Shown one piece after another: positions 33,137 to 45,935 of a stretch of DNA of 64,000 bases. Each line of letters begins with the position of its first letter. Positions within the stretch are counted from its first letter, which is position 1. A program made the position numbers and the translations under genes. The notes below the pieces were generated by a model. The model searched no databases, was not told where the DNA came from, and saw only the letters and a list, made by a program, of their open reading frames with translations. This DNA is from Undaria pinnatifida (Eukaryota > Sar > Phaeophyceae > Laminariales > Alariaceae): positions 13,929,862 to 13,993,861 of the forward strand of contig JABAKD010000023.1 in NCBI GenBank assembly GCA_012845835.1, written 5' to 3'.

Positions 33137-33208
33137 CTTCAAGCTTGTTGTTGCTAAGAATGAGCGTTTCCAAAGCATCCAGGTCCCCCAGCTCGGGGGG
33201 TATTTCGC
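33137..33208 (-). CDS. Single LRR exon (72 nt, phase 1), beta copy 2
   Basis: The minus strand encodes GEIPPELGDLDAL then ETLILSNNKLEG, a 24-residue LRR on an exact 72-nt exon with acceptor CATTGCCAG and donor GTAAGA. It is the paralogue of 6079-6150. Ten bases differ in the last 48 nt: one is silent, and nine lie in five codons that change the residue at variable LRR positions. The first 26 nt of the exon and about 70 bp beyond the donor are identical. The duplication does not include the other LRR exon (3702-3773), so this copy has lost its downstream partner or splices elsewhere. No other receptor domain is visible. Confidence 0.82.
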
Positions 33209-36088
33209 CTGGCAATGGAGGTTTGGGGGAAACGGAAAAAAAGGAGACAGCAGTGGGATACTTGATAGGTGAAAAAGCCAGGAGGAAAACAAAATGACAC
33301 GGGTGAGATCAAACAAAAACAATACAAGGACACAAAAAAAAGGGAACAGCTGCACATGAAAAATGATCACGGGCAATTGTTCATACATGATTGAGACGGA
33401 CCAGAAGGAGCTGTTATCGGACCGATATACCTGGTATAGTATAGCGTCGACCTGGTAGTATCGTTGAGGCTTACCAACACGAGCAAGAAAGAGCCGCATC
33501 AAGAGGTGGGGGGAGTCGTAGAACCGTCAAGCGTGGTGCCTTTCTGCTGCAGAAGGTAGTTTTGTTCGATAGTTTGCGGGGAGCGGCTGGTTCATTTTTC
33601 GTATGTGTGTCAGCACGGTGAGCCTGGAAACTGCTGGCCTCCTCCTCAGCAACTCAAAGAAAATAGGCCAGATACAATCAGGCCAGCACGGGATGAGAGA
33701 AAACTCTTGAAAGGAAGGAAAACAGGACGAGAGGTAGAGAGTTGGGCTGTGGTGGGTTTCCCGGAGCACGACCGAACATTCTACACACAGTAAAGGATAT
33801 GACGAACGGTACAGCACCGGCAGCATTAAACATAACGTGTTCACACGTCGTGAAGTCGCACAACGCGAGCACATGGCAGCAGACCCACCCCCCCGGTACG
33901 CAACGTTCGGAAAGCGTCACACGAGCCTCCATCCCGTATCCCGTTTTCAACCCCCTCTATTTATCAGCAGCTCGATTGTCTTCAGCCAAAATATACCGTC
34001 CGCTACCACTGCATCGCCGTCAATCGTAGGCATCCACGATAGGCGTCCACGGAGCAGCACAACCGGTTGGCACCCGAAAAACAACACTACGGCAGCGGCG
34101 GCGAGTAGCGAGCCAGCGAGGACAAGACCGCCATTACAGTTCCAAAAACAGCGGCAGCAGTCGAAAGCGCCAGAAAGAGAGGGGTTTCCGAAACAAAACT
34201 TGCGGGTGGGGAGCGGGGCGGCAAGTCGGTTACGACGACACGTCGTTAAGGGGGAACAGGAATCAAAGGAGGAGCATCACATACGCTCCTGGGGCATCGA
34301 AGGGGATGCACGTACTTTTCCAGAAAACGGGGGGCTGGAGTTTGGGGGCGGACCATGCTTAGCAGGCAAATGCAAGACTTACAGCAGATGCACGATTGCG
34401 TTGCCGGAGGGGGCAGGCGGGGGTAGCATAACATGGGGATAGAGTGACCTCTCCATCGTAAAAACATCATAATTGTGGCGGAAGAACAATCGCACGACGA
34501 CCGCAATGTGACCACATGCAGCGACACACTGCTGTACCTGGCCCTCGGGAGGACGTCCGTCCGGTTCTACCAACGGAGAGAGAGCCATAAACCGGGGGGG
34601 GGGCAATGAGGACATTCCCGCGGGAGGGTACGAGACCACCCAAGGGGGGTGGTGCTGATGGGGAGGGACTAGGAGGAGGCGGGGTGGGAAGGTTATGCTT
34701 AAATGAGAGTATTCCTCTCCCCCACACAAGGTCAAGAGCAGACCGCGTAATGGGACCCAAGGGGGAGTAGGGGAGGCTTCGTCATCACTGCGCCTTGTGT
34801 GGGCCGGGAGCAAGAGAAGGGGGGCGGGGGGGGGGGCAGGGGTCAGGGGAACGGAGAGGGGAAATTATGGCGATGGATTCAAGCGTCGTTGATAGTACAG
34901 TACCTCAGACCCGTGCTACGCTAGAGGTGGCACTTTCTCGCTGAAACATTAATTCATAAATTACTACCAACTTTGGCTGTGTAAGGGTCCTACTGTAGGC
35001 TAGGCCATGGTATTGTTTTTTTTTGTTCGGATAGAGTTCCTCAGACGAAAAGCCCAAGAAACGCAATGCGCCCTCATAGGTTTAGCCCTAACCCTAGCCC
35101 TATAACCCTTTCTCAAGCACACCACTAAGGTAGCATGCGCCATGTAGTACCTCACACCAGGAAGGGCATTGTAGAAGCGTGCGTCGGGGACAATCACGGG
35201 GTCTCGGCCTTCGATAAATCAATGCGTAATCGATTACAGCACGTGTGGGAAAAAACAAACATCAAACCATTGATGGCGGAACATGTGCTAAAAATAAAAC
35301 AGCTCACATGCGGTCGGTGGTTTCCACAGAGGCAGCCAACGCAAATACCGAAGAAAACGTGGCGTCTTCCCACAATATACGGGCCGTAGCATATCGAAAT
35401 TCACCCGAGATAATACGTTTACCCATTGGTCGAATAGCGGTAACATTGTTTCGAAATGTGCGACCCGCGGTAGAGATGTCCCATGAGCGCACGCGCTTTG
35501 TCGTGCGTCGCAGACCTTCCAACCTCTTCGTGGGGTGCATGTACCACGATCATGGAGACAAGGGAAAAAAAGTGCATGCCTCTGCTCCATGATAGGACGA
35601 CGTATACCTGGAAGTAGAAGTCATTGTACATACCGCTTTAGCCCAAAATATATACCGGTAGCACTTCTTCAATGCCGGAAAGAAAAGCATTTCGGGGTTC
35701 AACAGCGAATAACTGCATTACTTTATCGGTTTATTTTCTTTTAAATTTAATCTTTGCGCCGTTCAGGCGAATCGTTTTCTCATTTGGACACCATAATAAT
35801 TTGATACGATACAGCAGTACCAGCAGGTAGCCGGCATCCCCGGTGGTCCACTATTAATAGTAAGCGGCGCAACTATTGAGGTCCATGTCGTAGGTTCAAA
35901 TCTTACGACAGGACTATTTCGTTCAAATCGACAGGCTGAAGCGCGAGAGCGTGAGTTGGGGAAACTTGACGCAAATTGACGAGCATGAAAAAAACTCGGG
36001 AATACTGAACCCTATGCGCGATAAAAATCAAGGCAAGCGCCTGGGGGGGAGAAGGGAAGACACCTGTTGCCACGGCTTGTCTAGAAGG
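33209..36088. other. Beta copy 2, non-coding; carries empty copia site
   Basis: Matches 6151-7163 joined to 12076-14032. The uninterrupted join at 34137-34141 is the target of copia A. A telomere-type patch lies at about 35083-35101. No gene is called. Confidence 0.5.
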
Positions 36089-37275
36089 TCGCTGAGGGGA
36101 GGGTAAAAAACTCTTACGAGTTGAGCTGGAAAATAACGTGACCACAAGAAAAAAGTAGCACCAGCAGCACCAGCTTCGACACGGAATAGCGAAGAGCGCT
36201 GGAAGATAAAACATCGTGTCCACCGGTCAACTCAGGCTTACCTTCTTGTGGGATATGTTTATAGTGGCGACCTGACCGACCCTTGTGAGTGATGCGCAAG
36301 CTGGAGTTCGATTTTACAATTCTCGCGAGGAAGGAAGCATTAAACCTACACACAAAAAACAGCCACCGGGGCAAAAACGATAGGAAGGGCTTCTCCCTAG
36401 TGCTATAGAGGTGTTACCCGACGAGTACCCGTGCTAAACGGGTACCCGGTTAAATCGAAAAAAACAATACCCCGGGTACTCGCGAGTATTTACGTCTATT
36501 TTGGGCGGGTACCCGGGTACCCGTCTAACAACCGGGTACCCGGGTACCCGGCACATCATTATCATCATATTTGGCCCTTAACGTTGCAACGGATGGACTC
36601 TAAGGGTTGTTCTAAAGCGTTCGGCATAACATCCCTGTGGTACAATGGTTTTCATACAACATACCACCAAAACGACAGACTACGCGCCGCAAAAGCATCG
36701 TATGATTATATAGACTTAATTACTCAGTTCTCGACCCCCTCAGAGGTCTCGCTCGGCATATTCTTCCCCCTCTCAGCCCTTCTCAATTTAGTTGCTGGGG
36801 AAAAGAACCGTCCCGAAGTTCCTTGCCTTCCTTGCTTTCATTATAATTATTTGATTTCTTTGCTTTCTGATCTTTTTATTTTGCTTTTTCAGCAACTTCT
36901 TTTTTGTAGATAATACCCAAACACTACTTTTTTTTTCTTTTTTTTTCTCATTACATTTGAAGTTGGCCAATAGCTGGCTGAGAGGGCATTGCCGTTGACG
37001 GCTGCAAACAACTTGAATTTGAAATACAGCATAGACTTACTTACGAATATCTTTGTGCTGAATGAGCTCGGTTGGTGCTCCCCTGGCATCTCCGAGGTCG
37101 GACGGTCCAGCTTATTACTTGCGGAACGGTTCAGCTTTTCTTTGATTTCTTGCTCAATCTGGTCTATTTTTATATACAAATACATTTCGATAGTTTTGTG
37201 GGGAATCACTTTTTTTTTCGATGACACCCAGATTCGGATTCGAACCACCGAAGAGCAAGATTATAAGCGGACAGT
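36089..37275. repeat. Beta sub-block identical in both copies
   Basis: I read no difference from 21807-22993. It includes the GGGTACCCG palindrome cluster at about 36410-36560. Confidence 0.75.
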
Positions 37276-37630
37276 CTATCTACTAGATCACAGCAGCGTC
37301 ACATTGATCTCTATTTTATTTTTACAAATATAGACTACAAGTAGATCGATTTTTTTATTGGGATCACTTTGTTTTTTCCGATGACACCCAGATTCGAACC
37401 ACCGAAGACCAAGCTTATAATCGGGCAGTCTATCTACTAGATCACAGCAGCGTCACATTGATCTCTATTTTATTTTTACAAATAAAAATGATATTCCTCG
37501 TAAATAAATACCAAGTATCGACTCTTCATGAGGATCATTTTTATTTCCGATGACACCCGGATTCGAACCAGCGAAGGGCAGGGCAATAAACGGACAGTCT
37601 ATCTACTAGACTTGACCACAATGTCGCAGC
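37203..37630 (-). repeat. Tandem tRNA-derived SINE-like units, beta copy 2
   Basis: Three units corresponding to 22920-23345, with box A and box B on the minus strand. The sequence after the first unit differs from the left copy and resembles the second unit, as if units were exchanged. Confidence 0.72.
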
Positions 37631-38871
37631 CGCAGTGGTATCTACCAGTACCATTTTTTCATGTGCAACTACTACTGTATATTAGCGAAACATAGATGTA
37701 CCATTCAATCGGTCGTACTCACAGATGAATTTTTCAATTTTTATATAAAATACAAGGTTCCCCTCCGGGAAGTGCCTAAGGGAGTGGCGCAAGAACGAAA
37801 CCCAAACATCCAACATCTGACTGTCTGTGGGCAAATAAGATGTACCTGGCGGTAGTAAAAACTATGCTCTTGACCGCAGCTCGAGAAGCCGAGTGTGGGG
37901 AGGCGCCCTCCCGGGTACGGTTCGCTCTCTCGCCGTCGTGGTGGAGAACCGTAAACAAGTGGTAACCCCATCAGTACGTACGTGTCCAGCGCCAGTATTC
38001 GTACGATGGGGACTTTTTATACGGGCGACTCTTACGCAGTAAAATTTGCTTGGTAAAAATAAAAGGACGAATAGATAGGTGGATTTTCAACCGGCAAACA
38101 AACAAATCAGCAGTTGTTCCGGGCGCCGTCTTTCTATCGTGGTTTTGATGTTTTTTTTTATTATTTTTTTTCAATTACTTGTTTCCTGCTGTTTCGTATG
38201 GAAATCAGCAATTTCAGAATAGGTACTGCTCGTGTCTTGTTGAGCCAGATATTGAACTTAACGACGAACGATACACGCCAGGATGGGCAATCATCCCCCT
38301 TCACCGCCAGTTCATCGCAGAGAGTGCGCGGAATGAGCAACTGTAGGGCTTCTATTATTGTCGCTGAGACAGAGAAGCCCTTTCTCATGGAGCATCAGCG
38401 CCTATATCCACTGCTGTTTGCTTTTTAGATTCAAGACAAAATACGCTGGTTTGTTTGGATCGTCGTCCGATTCAAATATCGTCCCCTCGTCGTGGAGACG
38501 AAAGCAACTCGCCTCAGCATAGCGAGGACTCGCCACGCGCATGTACATGATGTATCCCACTACTGCTGCTGTGCGGTAGGGTTGCACACGTAGCGTTGTG
38601 CCGCCCTCATGTTTGGTACCACCTGTCATCTGTGGCGTGAGCAAAATCTCCGACACAAAACAATACGCCTTTGGTATGTAGTACGGAAAATACTTCCTCT
38701 TTGGACGTAAATGTAAGGATGGGTTAGTATATCAATTATTATCAAAAAGGTTCCTATATTACCGCCAAAATTGGCACGATCTATGGACATGCAATGGACA
38801 TGCGCACGAAGTGGCAGCACAGCAGAAAATATGGGGTATGATGGGGTGACAAATGCCACGCTCCGATCGAA
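37631..38871. other. Beta copy 2, non-coding; carries empty TRIM site
   Basis: Collinear with the left copy around 23340-24555 and 25242-25290. GCAC at 38803-38806 is the uninterrupted TRIM target. No gene is recognised. Confidence 0.5.
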
Positions 38872-39285
38872 GAATCAGCTACTAAACAGCAGCCACACGC
38901 GCATACAGTTGCAGGCTGCTACTGCTAGAGGGCTGGACTGCTGTTGGGCGGCAGGATCGTAGCGTGGTGCTCTCGCTCTGTGCAAAAAGAGGAAAAGAAA
39001 CGTGTACCCTCTACGACGAGCAGAAAAGCCGGGTTTGCATCAAAAATTTTACGTGCGTACGCGGGGATAAGGGATACGATAGGGGATAGGGGATGCAGAA
39101 ACCTAATCCCCGGGGGAGATGTTGCGGAAACCCGGGGTTTTGCCTCAAGTGTGCCCAAGGCCGAAAAAGTTTAAAAGGCTTGCCACGCGCCCAAACCTCC
39201 GGCAACGTGAGCCCGACGGTCGAATTGAGCCCACCCCACCCGACGTTTAGGACAAAGGTGCGAGCACGAAGAGACTTGCCCGAAG
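38872..39285. repeat. Dispersed repeat, about 430 bp (copy 3 of 3)
   Basis: Beta-copy-2 counterpart of 25290-25725, lacking about 20 bp (a GACACACTGC-type segment) near 39190. Confidence 0.78.
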
Positions 39286-39352
39286 GGGAAAAAAACAAAA
39301 ATTACAATTATACATATACATACTCCGGAGTATTATATATCGACTTTTAAAT

Positions 39353-39920
39353 CATTTTTTCCCCCGATGACACCTGGATTCACCAACGAAAACCAGGCTT
39401 ATAAGCGGACAGTCTATCTACTAGATAAACCACAAAGTCACATTGATATATATATATTTTTTTACAAATAAATATACGCAGCTTGCAAAGATGAGCATTG
39501 ACCCGAAATTCGTCAAACTCACGGCTGACGCCCTTGAAATATTTTTATAAATTATTGATTTCTCATGAGGATCATTTTTTTTTTCGATGACACCCGGATT
39601 CGAACCAGCGAAGGCCACCGGGATTATAAGCGGACACAGTCTATGTGCTAGACCACAATATGTCACAGCAGCATTGATTGGTGTTCTACCAGTACTATTT
39701 TTTACAAATATATACTGGGATCAATTTATTCATGAGGATAATGTCTTTTTCATATGACCCCTGGATTCAACCAACAAAAACCAGGCTTATAAGCGGACAA
39801 ATCTATCTACTAGAAGACCACAAAGTCGCATTGATATCGATAATTTTTTCTATGAGGATCATTCTTTTCCCCCGATGACACCGGGATGCGAACCGGCGAG
39901 AAGACCTTGAGGCTTATAGT
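39353..39920 (-). repeat. Tandem tRNA-derived SINE-like units, cluster 2, beta copy 2
   Basis: Four units matching 25795-26365. The best box B is at about 39597 (minus strand GGTTCGAATCC). The CTTGCAAAGATGAG core lies at 39481. Confidence 0.7.
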
Positions 39921-40476
39921 ACATACCGGTACTACTACACCAGGTTTGTACATACCATCAGGTACTACGCGCTGTTGGATCACAATGCACGCTCAGCTCA
40001 CATCAGTCCGGCTACATATAGCCCAGCAGCGCAGCGTAGCGCCGTGCGGAGCCGTGCGGTGCGGTGCCGTGCCCTTCGCTGCGGTGCTGTGTCGTGCTGC
40101 ACTGTGTGCTTCCTTTCGAACATAGAGCAGCAGTACCGGGTATAATACGTGTTGTGTACTACTTTTCTTCTTTTTTCTTCTTCTACAACATGTATTTGAT
40201 CTTTCACGGCCCCCTGATTTTCCCCCCACGCAAATTACCCCCGTACTGCCGATCAGAACGTAACACCGGTAACAAAAGCACACAGCACAGCTGAGCACAA
40301 CAAGGCAATTTGCTGTAAGCAGCTCTTGGCATTATTAAATCGCTGTTCGCACCAAATCGTGGGTCTCTTCTTTCTGCCCCTTTTACATGTTTTTAGTTGC
40401 ATTCTTCCTTGCCTTGCGCGAGAGTAGCGGGCGGCGTCGGCTGCCCGCGGAGCGGAGCCCTTGTACATATATATTA

Positions 40477-42976
40477 TAAAAAATGAAAATACACTCCAGC
40501 TGTGAGATCGAAGATTTCGTCGAAACTCATCTTTGCAAGCTGTGTGTGATACTCCGATCGCGCGCACTACGAGTTGTGTGTCCTCATTAAGGATATAGGT
40601 CGGCGACTCCCCTTACAACTACAGTGTAGCTATCAGGGTCAACAGGATGATTTTAGTCAGTCTGTGCGCGGAAACTATAAAACCCGTTTCTGAGGGGGAC
40701 AAAATCTGACAGCTGTGAAGGGAAATGTATCATTTTATCAAGTGAATCTTGTAAGTCGAATAACCGGTGAGGGGGGTGGGGCGGAGTTTTGAAGGACGTG
40801 GGGGGCTGGTTTTGATCAAACGCGAGCGAGTTTGGAGGGGGGGTGGGGGGGGGGGGGGTGGGGGGTGGGGGTGGGGGGGGAAAGGGGGGGCAATTTGTGC
40901 ATATAAGCTATAAACCCTTTCAAGGGGATAAATCTGACGGTTTTGGCACCAGTTTACTACTGGGGGGGGGGGGTTGGGGCGGGGGGGGGGGGGGGGGGGG
41001 GCGTGTGGGCAGCTCAATATGTGCGTGGAAACTATACATTATTTTGAGGGGATAAATGTGACGGTTTTGGAAATAATGCATCAGTTTATCATGTATATCC
41101 TGGGGTAAGCCGTACAATCCGCGAGTAAAGAGAGGGTGGAGTGTTCGAGGGGGTGGGGTTGGGATGGGTTGGGGTGGGGGGGGGTGGGGTGGGGTGGGGG
41201 GGAAAGGAAGGGCTTTAGGTGAGGGGTTTGTTATACGTGTGGTGCTAGGTCTAGGCGATGGTGCGGGTGATGGGGAAGAAGGGGGCGTTCGAGGCGGGGG
41301 GGGGGGGGGGGGGACACAGCGGCATGGATGGCTCTCGAAAGATAATGAGGTGATATCCTGTGCGTGAAGTGTTTATTAATCTGGCGGATTTCGATATTTG
41401 GTGGGGCGTTTGAGTAAGGGAGAGCAAGAGGGGGGGGGGCGGGGGGGGGGGGGGAATTTTTAGGAGGTTTAGGTCACAAATAATATTCAAATACACTTCG
41501 GCTGTGAGATCAAAGATATGTAGCAGCTTGTTATACGCGTGGCGCTAGGTCTAGGCGATCGTGCGGGTGGTTGGAAAAGAGGGGGCGTTGGAGGGGGGGG
41601 GGGGGGGGGGGGCGGGGGGGGGGGGGGGGGGGGAGGGTTGGGGTTTTTTATGAACAAGAGGGTCAGGGTCAGGGTCAGGGGAGGGGGGCGGGGGCGGGGG
41701 GCGGGACATTTCAATATGTGCGCGTAAACTATAAATCCTCAAAGGGGATAAACCTGACGATTGAAGCAATAAGACATCCCTTTATATCATCTGGCTTGTA
41801 ATGTTTACTATTCTAGAAGGTTTGATGATTGATGCAGCATGCAACCCAGTGTTCAAGTGTAGTAAATAACGTGTTAAATCGTCAAAATTTGTTGTTGTAT
41901 GATGCATGGATCGAAAGCTAGAATATTTTATAGAATATTTGTAGTTACCATTATTTTCTGACATCGCTAATTATAAGAAAGAGATACGTATTGTCAAATA
42001 CAACAGGCGAGGTGATGTGGTCATGCACTGTTTGTCACCATCATCATACAGTTACCAATATTTTCTGACATCGCTAATTATACGAAAGAGATACGTATTG
42101 CCAAATACAGCATGCGAGGTGATGTATGTGGCCATGTACTGTCTCCGCCATTGAGCATTAGAGGGAGAGATGCGAATCGTCAGTTTTAAAGGAACGCTTG
42201 GTATACATGTGCTCAATTACGTTACCTCGTTAGTCATACTTGGTATACACGGGCTCAATTACGTTACCTCGTTAGTCATACTTCGCTTGGCATTGGTTGG
42301 GAGGCGATCATGCAGACGGTATGTACGAAATACCCTACGTAATGGGTTGGTAAGGTTGTTTACCGCAATTTTAACACATCTGCCTGTGCTTCCTTTTCCA
42401 AATTATTTTTGTCTCAAATAAATGTACGATTTCACGCCTATGATTTTACCTTGTCGATGTGGGGCTCTGCGGTCGTCAATTTTAAGTCAGAGATACATCC
42501 TACAAATACATCAGGCGAGGTGGGTATGTGATGTCATATATATGCGATGTCATTACTATTGATCGCGAGGGTGATTTTACTTCGTTAGGTATATGGTACT
42601 GTGTTTCGTAGAGGTCGTCTTAGGAGGGTATGCGATGGGCCGGCAGTGTTGTTTATCGCAATTTTATCAGGTCTGCCTGTGCTTCCTTTTCAACTTATTA
42701 TTGTCTCAAATGTACGATTTCACGTCCATGATTTTTACCGTGCCGCTGTGGGGCTCTGAGGTCGCCAATTCTAAGACAGAGATACATCTTACAAATACAG
42801 CAGTTGAGGTGGGCATGCAACGTCATATATATGCGATATCACTACTTTTGAACGCGAGGGTGACTTTACTTCGTCAGGCATATGCTACTGCGTTTCGTAA
42901 AGGTCGTCTCACGTGGACATGCGATGTCACCACTATTGAACGCGAGGGTGACTTTACTTCGTTAGGCACATTCCAC
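40477..42976. mobile_element. G-rich modular element, 2.5-kb private insertion in beta copy 2
   Basis: It interrupts the (AT)n microsatellite that is continuous in the left copy (26908-26953). It begins AAAATACACTCCAGCTGTGAG, carries the CTCATCTTTGCAAG core, several long G runs, repeated GTGCGYGGAAACTATA and GAGGGGATAAA modules, and then two diverged tandem units of about 300 bp (about 42310-42615 and 42640-42910) sharing CTGCCTGTGCTTCCTTTTC and TGTACGATTTCACG. It shows no TIRs, LTRs or coding frames. The class is unknown. Confidence 0.8.
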
Positions 42977-43569
42977 TAAATATATATATATGGGTTCGCG
43001 GGTTCAACGCACATGCGGCAGGCGGGTCAGCCATAATATAACAAGGGACAAGGGCAACATAAATTCGCGCCGCGCGCTGGACCCTTTACTCCGGTCTTTG
43101 ATGTATTCATAATTCATACAAGGTTCCCCTCCGGCAAGTAAGTGCCTAGTGGCGCAAGGACACATTATTTTCACTACCCGACGCGATGAACATTTTTGTT
43201 TTTAATAACACAAAAATAATTCGCCCCAAAAAATAATGAACTCACATTTCACCCGCACAAGAAAGTACTTCGTGGGTGTACTTAAAGGCAGTACTTTTAG
43301 CACGTTTTGGGTATACTCGACGTAGACGTGCCCACGACCGATCTGTTCTTGAGAAAACACAAAACTTTTACACCGTATGATGTGTATGATTTCGGGAAGA
43401 GCATCACATTTCGAACTCCAGCTTTTTAGGGACCGCCAGGAAGCGAGAAGGGGCACGTGTGGCGTGAGATGCGGCACGTATTGAGAACGAGGGGGCAAGA
43501 GGACAATAACACGTGACCTATGCTATGACAAAAAAAAGCAACTCGCCGCCGTAAAGAGAGGATACAGCA

Positions 43570-44110
43570 AACCATCCGAGGGAAAACCCAGTGGTAAAAC
43601 CTCAAAAACAAAATGCGACTGCTACTGCTACTACTGCTGTAACCTACGATTGCTGTAAAGCATAACAAAATATCAGAGGGAACGCCCAGCAGCGGGAAAA
43701 GCTTCAACGAACTAAAAACAAAAGCGACTCTGCTAAAACATAAATTATGCAAACCAGAGCGGAAACCAAGTCGAAAAACCAAAAAAAAAAAAAAAAACTG
43801 CTACTGCTGGCACCTACGATTGCTTCAAAGAATAAAAAAACAGAGGGAAAACCCAGCTGGAAAAGCTTAAACCAAACAAAAACGAATGCGACTGCTGCTA
43901 TACTCTGCTGAAACATAAACATATATATAATACCATACACTTCGTATATATAAAAATGCAAACCAACAGAGGGAAAACTCAGTGGGAAAACCTCAAAAAC
44001 AAACGAATCCGGCTGCTTTTGTAACCCACAACAACTACCTAAACCTAAAAAGAAAAACGGAGGGAAAGCACAGCGGGTAAACCAAAAGAAAACGAGAGCG
44101 ACTGGTGGAA
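43570..44110. repeat. Degenerate tandem repeat, about 100-bp units
   Basis: Five or more diverged units with GCGACTGCTGCTACTGC, then AACCTACGATTGCT, AAAGCATAA, CAGAGGGAAAACCCAG and an A-rich link. It starts exactly where beta homology ends. Confidence 0.7.
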
Positions 44111-44334
44111 GCATGAAGCCTTTTGCAACTTAAATCAGCCTCCTGTCGGTGCATGCTCATTGCGCTGCCGGCCCTGCACTGCGTACCTCTAAGCTGGTGT
44201 GAGGCGTGAGGCATTGTGAGACAGCATTTTCATTTTGAAAAGGGTTTCGTGGAAAATATACACGAAATACTACTCAGGGGACGTGATTTAGGGGATGATA
44301 AGGTGTCATCCCCGGATATTCCAACGTAAACCAA

Positions 44335-44440
44335 CGGGTACCCGGGGCCCAAATACTCGTCGAGTACGAAGTGTTACTCGTACCCGTCACAGGTATTAGC
44401 AAGCCGGGTAATACTCGCGAGTACCCGGGTAATTGGCAAA
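44335..44440. repeat. Second GGGTACCC/ACTCGCGAGT palindrome cluster
   Basis: GGGTACCCGGGGCCC, ACTCGTCGAGT and ACTCGCGAGTACCCGGGT words in about 100 bp. It is a diverged relative of 22125-22275. Confidence 0.65.
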
Positions 44441-45935
44441 AGGGTAACACCTCGATAGTGCTATCGTCTGTCGAGTTCCGCTTGCTACGTTTTCGGCCGA
44501 CCAATGTGAAAAATGTACATTGTATTTACCGGTACGGCCATCGCCGTTGGTTGTGCTTAGCTTCTGCACTATATATCGAGTAATGGAAATAAAACAACTC
44601 TAACCTTGGCGAGACGCTATTGACCCTCACAGTCTACAAATAGCATAGTATCGGCCAGAAAGTAACACCTACAAGCACACAACACGAGCCCCAACTCAAA
44701 GTCACGCCGTGGAAACACGTAAACGGCTGTTGTTGTTCGGGCGGACGGACGAGTTCATTGTTTTCGTCCTCCCGTGTCAACATACCCCATCTCCCGAATA
44801 TACTGGTAGAACGCGTTCTCGTGCGGGTAACCACAGAATACAATGTGGCCGAATGACGTTAACTTGCCTATGGCTTTTAATAGTCATTGTGTTCAACAAG
44901 AAAAAGTCCCGACGGGTGTATATAGGAGTATGCACTGGGGGGGGGGGGTCTCGCACTCATCAAACCGACCTTAGTCATTTGAGGGTAACCTGCTACTTTG
45001 TATACCACCTGGAACGCCGACTGAACATGAAAATGAACGCTGTCGATACATCTACCGTCACACGTCAGGTATATGCTGACATGAACAACGCCAAGTATTC
45101 GAGAAAATTCCAGATCAACAGTAGTATCGTTCTGCAATGTCATGAGGTTATAATGTGCTGTTGTTCCCATTCCATGGCGTACTTTTCATATGGAGTATCG
45201 AGGCACATACACAGCAGTACGTCACGCTCCACGTACGTGCCGCGAAGTAATGGGCGTATACTTGACGTGTGCATATTTTTTTTTAGGTACTCGGGCGGTG
45301 TGCTCTGCGGTGCTGGTACTGCTGAGGTCAGAGGAGCAACAGCAGTGGCAATGCACTGGATGCCGTGATGATCTTGCCAACCAATCCCTTGATAAAGCGT
45401 CAAGAAATCGCGTTTTTACCAGTACATTACCTCCGGCGTCTTGAGCTGAACAAGTAAACAGGCGACAGAGGGCGTTTGGCTGCGGAACACTTGCACATTA
45501 ACACACGATGTTGCTCCACTGGCCCAACGCCTCGCACGCGACCCGCAGGTTGGTCGAGCCACCGAGCGATCTATAGAAAAAAAACTCCCTTTTTTAGCTC
45601 TACGGCGTAGATACCGTGTTGTATGTAGCCCACCGCGTCTTGGATAAGAGGAGTGGCATATGTGGGAGGCAAATGACTTCCGGCTACGCCACGCAGAAGG
45701 GGACGTATTTGGTGGCGACAACGGCAACAAGAGGGGGGCCGCATACGTACTGACACCGCTGTCGACGAAAGCTTGAAGGAATTGGTAGATCGTGCGGCAT
45801 AGTTCCAGCCCGACTTCGGTTAGGCGAAGACAATGTATAGTGTTGCTACCCCGGAATACATTACTTAGGGTTTCGTTTGATGTTATCGTGCCTCTCTTTG
45901 GGTTGGTTTTGTCTGTCTACCGAGTACTACCGGTC
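44441..45935. other. Unassigned single-copy region
   Basis: The longest open frame (44709-45368, plus) starts only at GTG and has no recognisable domain. Minus-strand frames around 45416-45756 overlap each other and are equally anonymous. A spliced host gene could lie here, but I cannot support one. Confidence 0.4.

Larger units (their letters stand above)
31935..43569. repeat. Segmental duplication beta, copy 2 (holds the empty sites)
   Basis: This is collinear with 4874-28211 minus the insertions found there. Empty target sites are CAGTT 34137-34141, GCTGA about 36089-36093, GCAC 38803-38806 and ATGAT 43377-43381. Its own private insertion is 40477-42976. The end of homology at 43569 corresponds to 28211. 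Confidence 0.9.

Noticed and set aside
40477-42976. Helitron or TIR transposon
   Set aside because: I found no CTRR end hairpin and no terminal inverted repeats, so the class is left open.
44709-45368. 219-aa frame in single-copy DNA
   Set aside because: No ATG start, no domain, odd composition, and overlapping frames on the other strand. It is likely chance.
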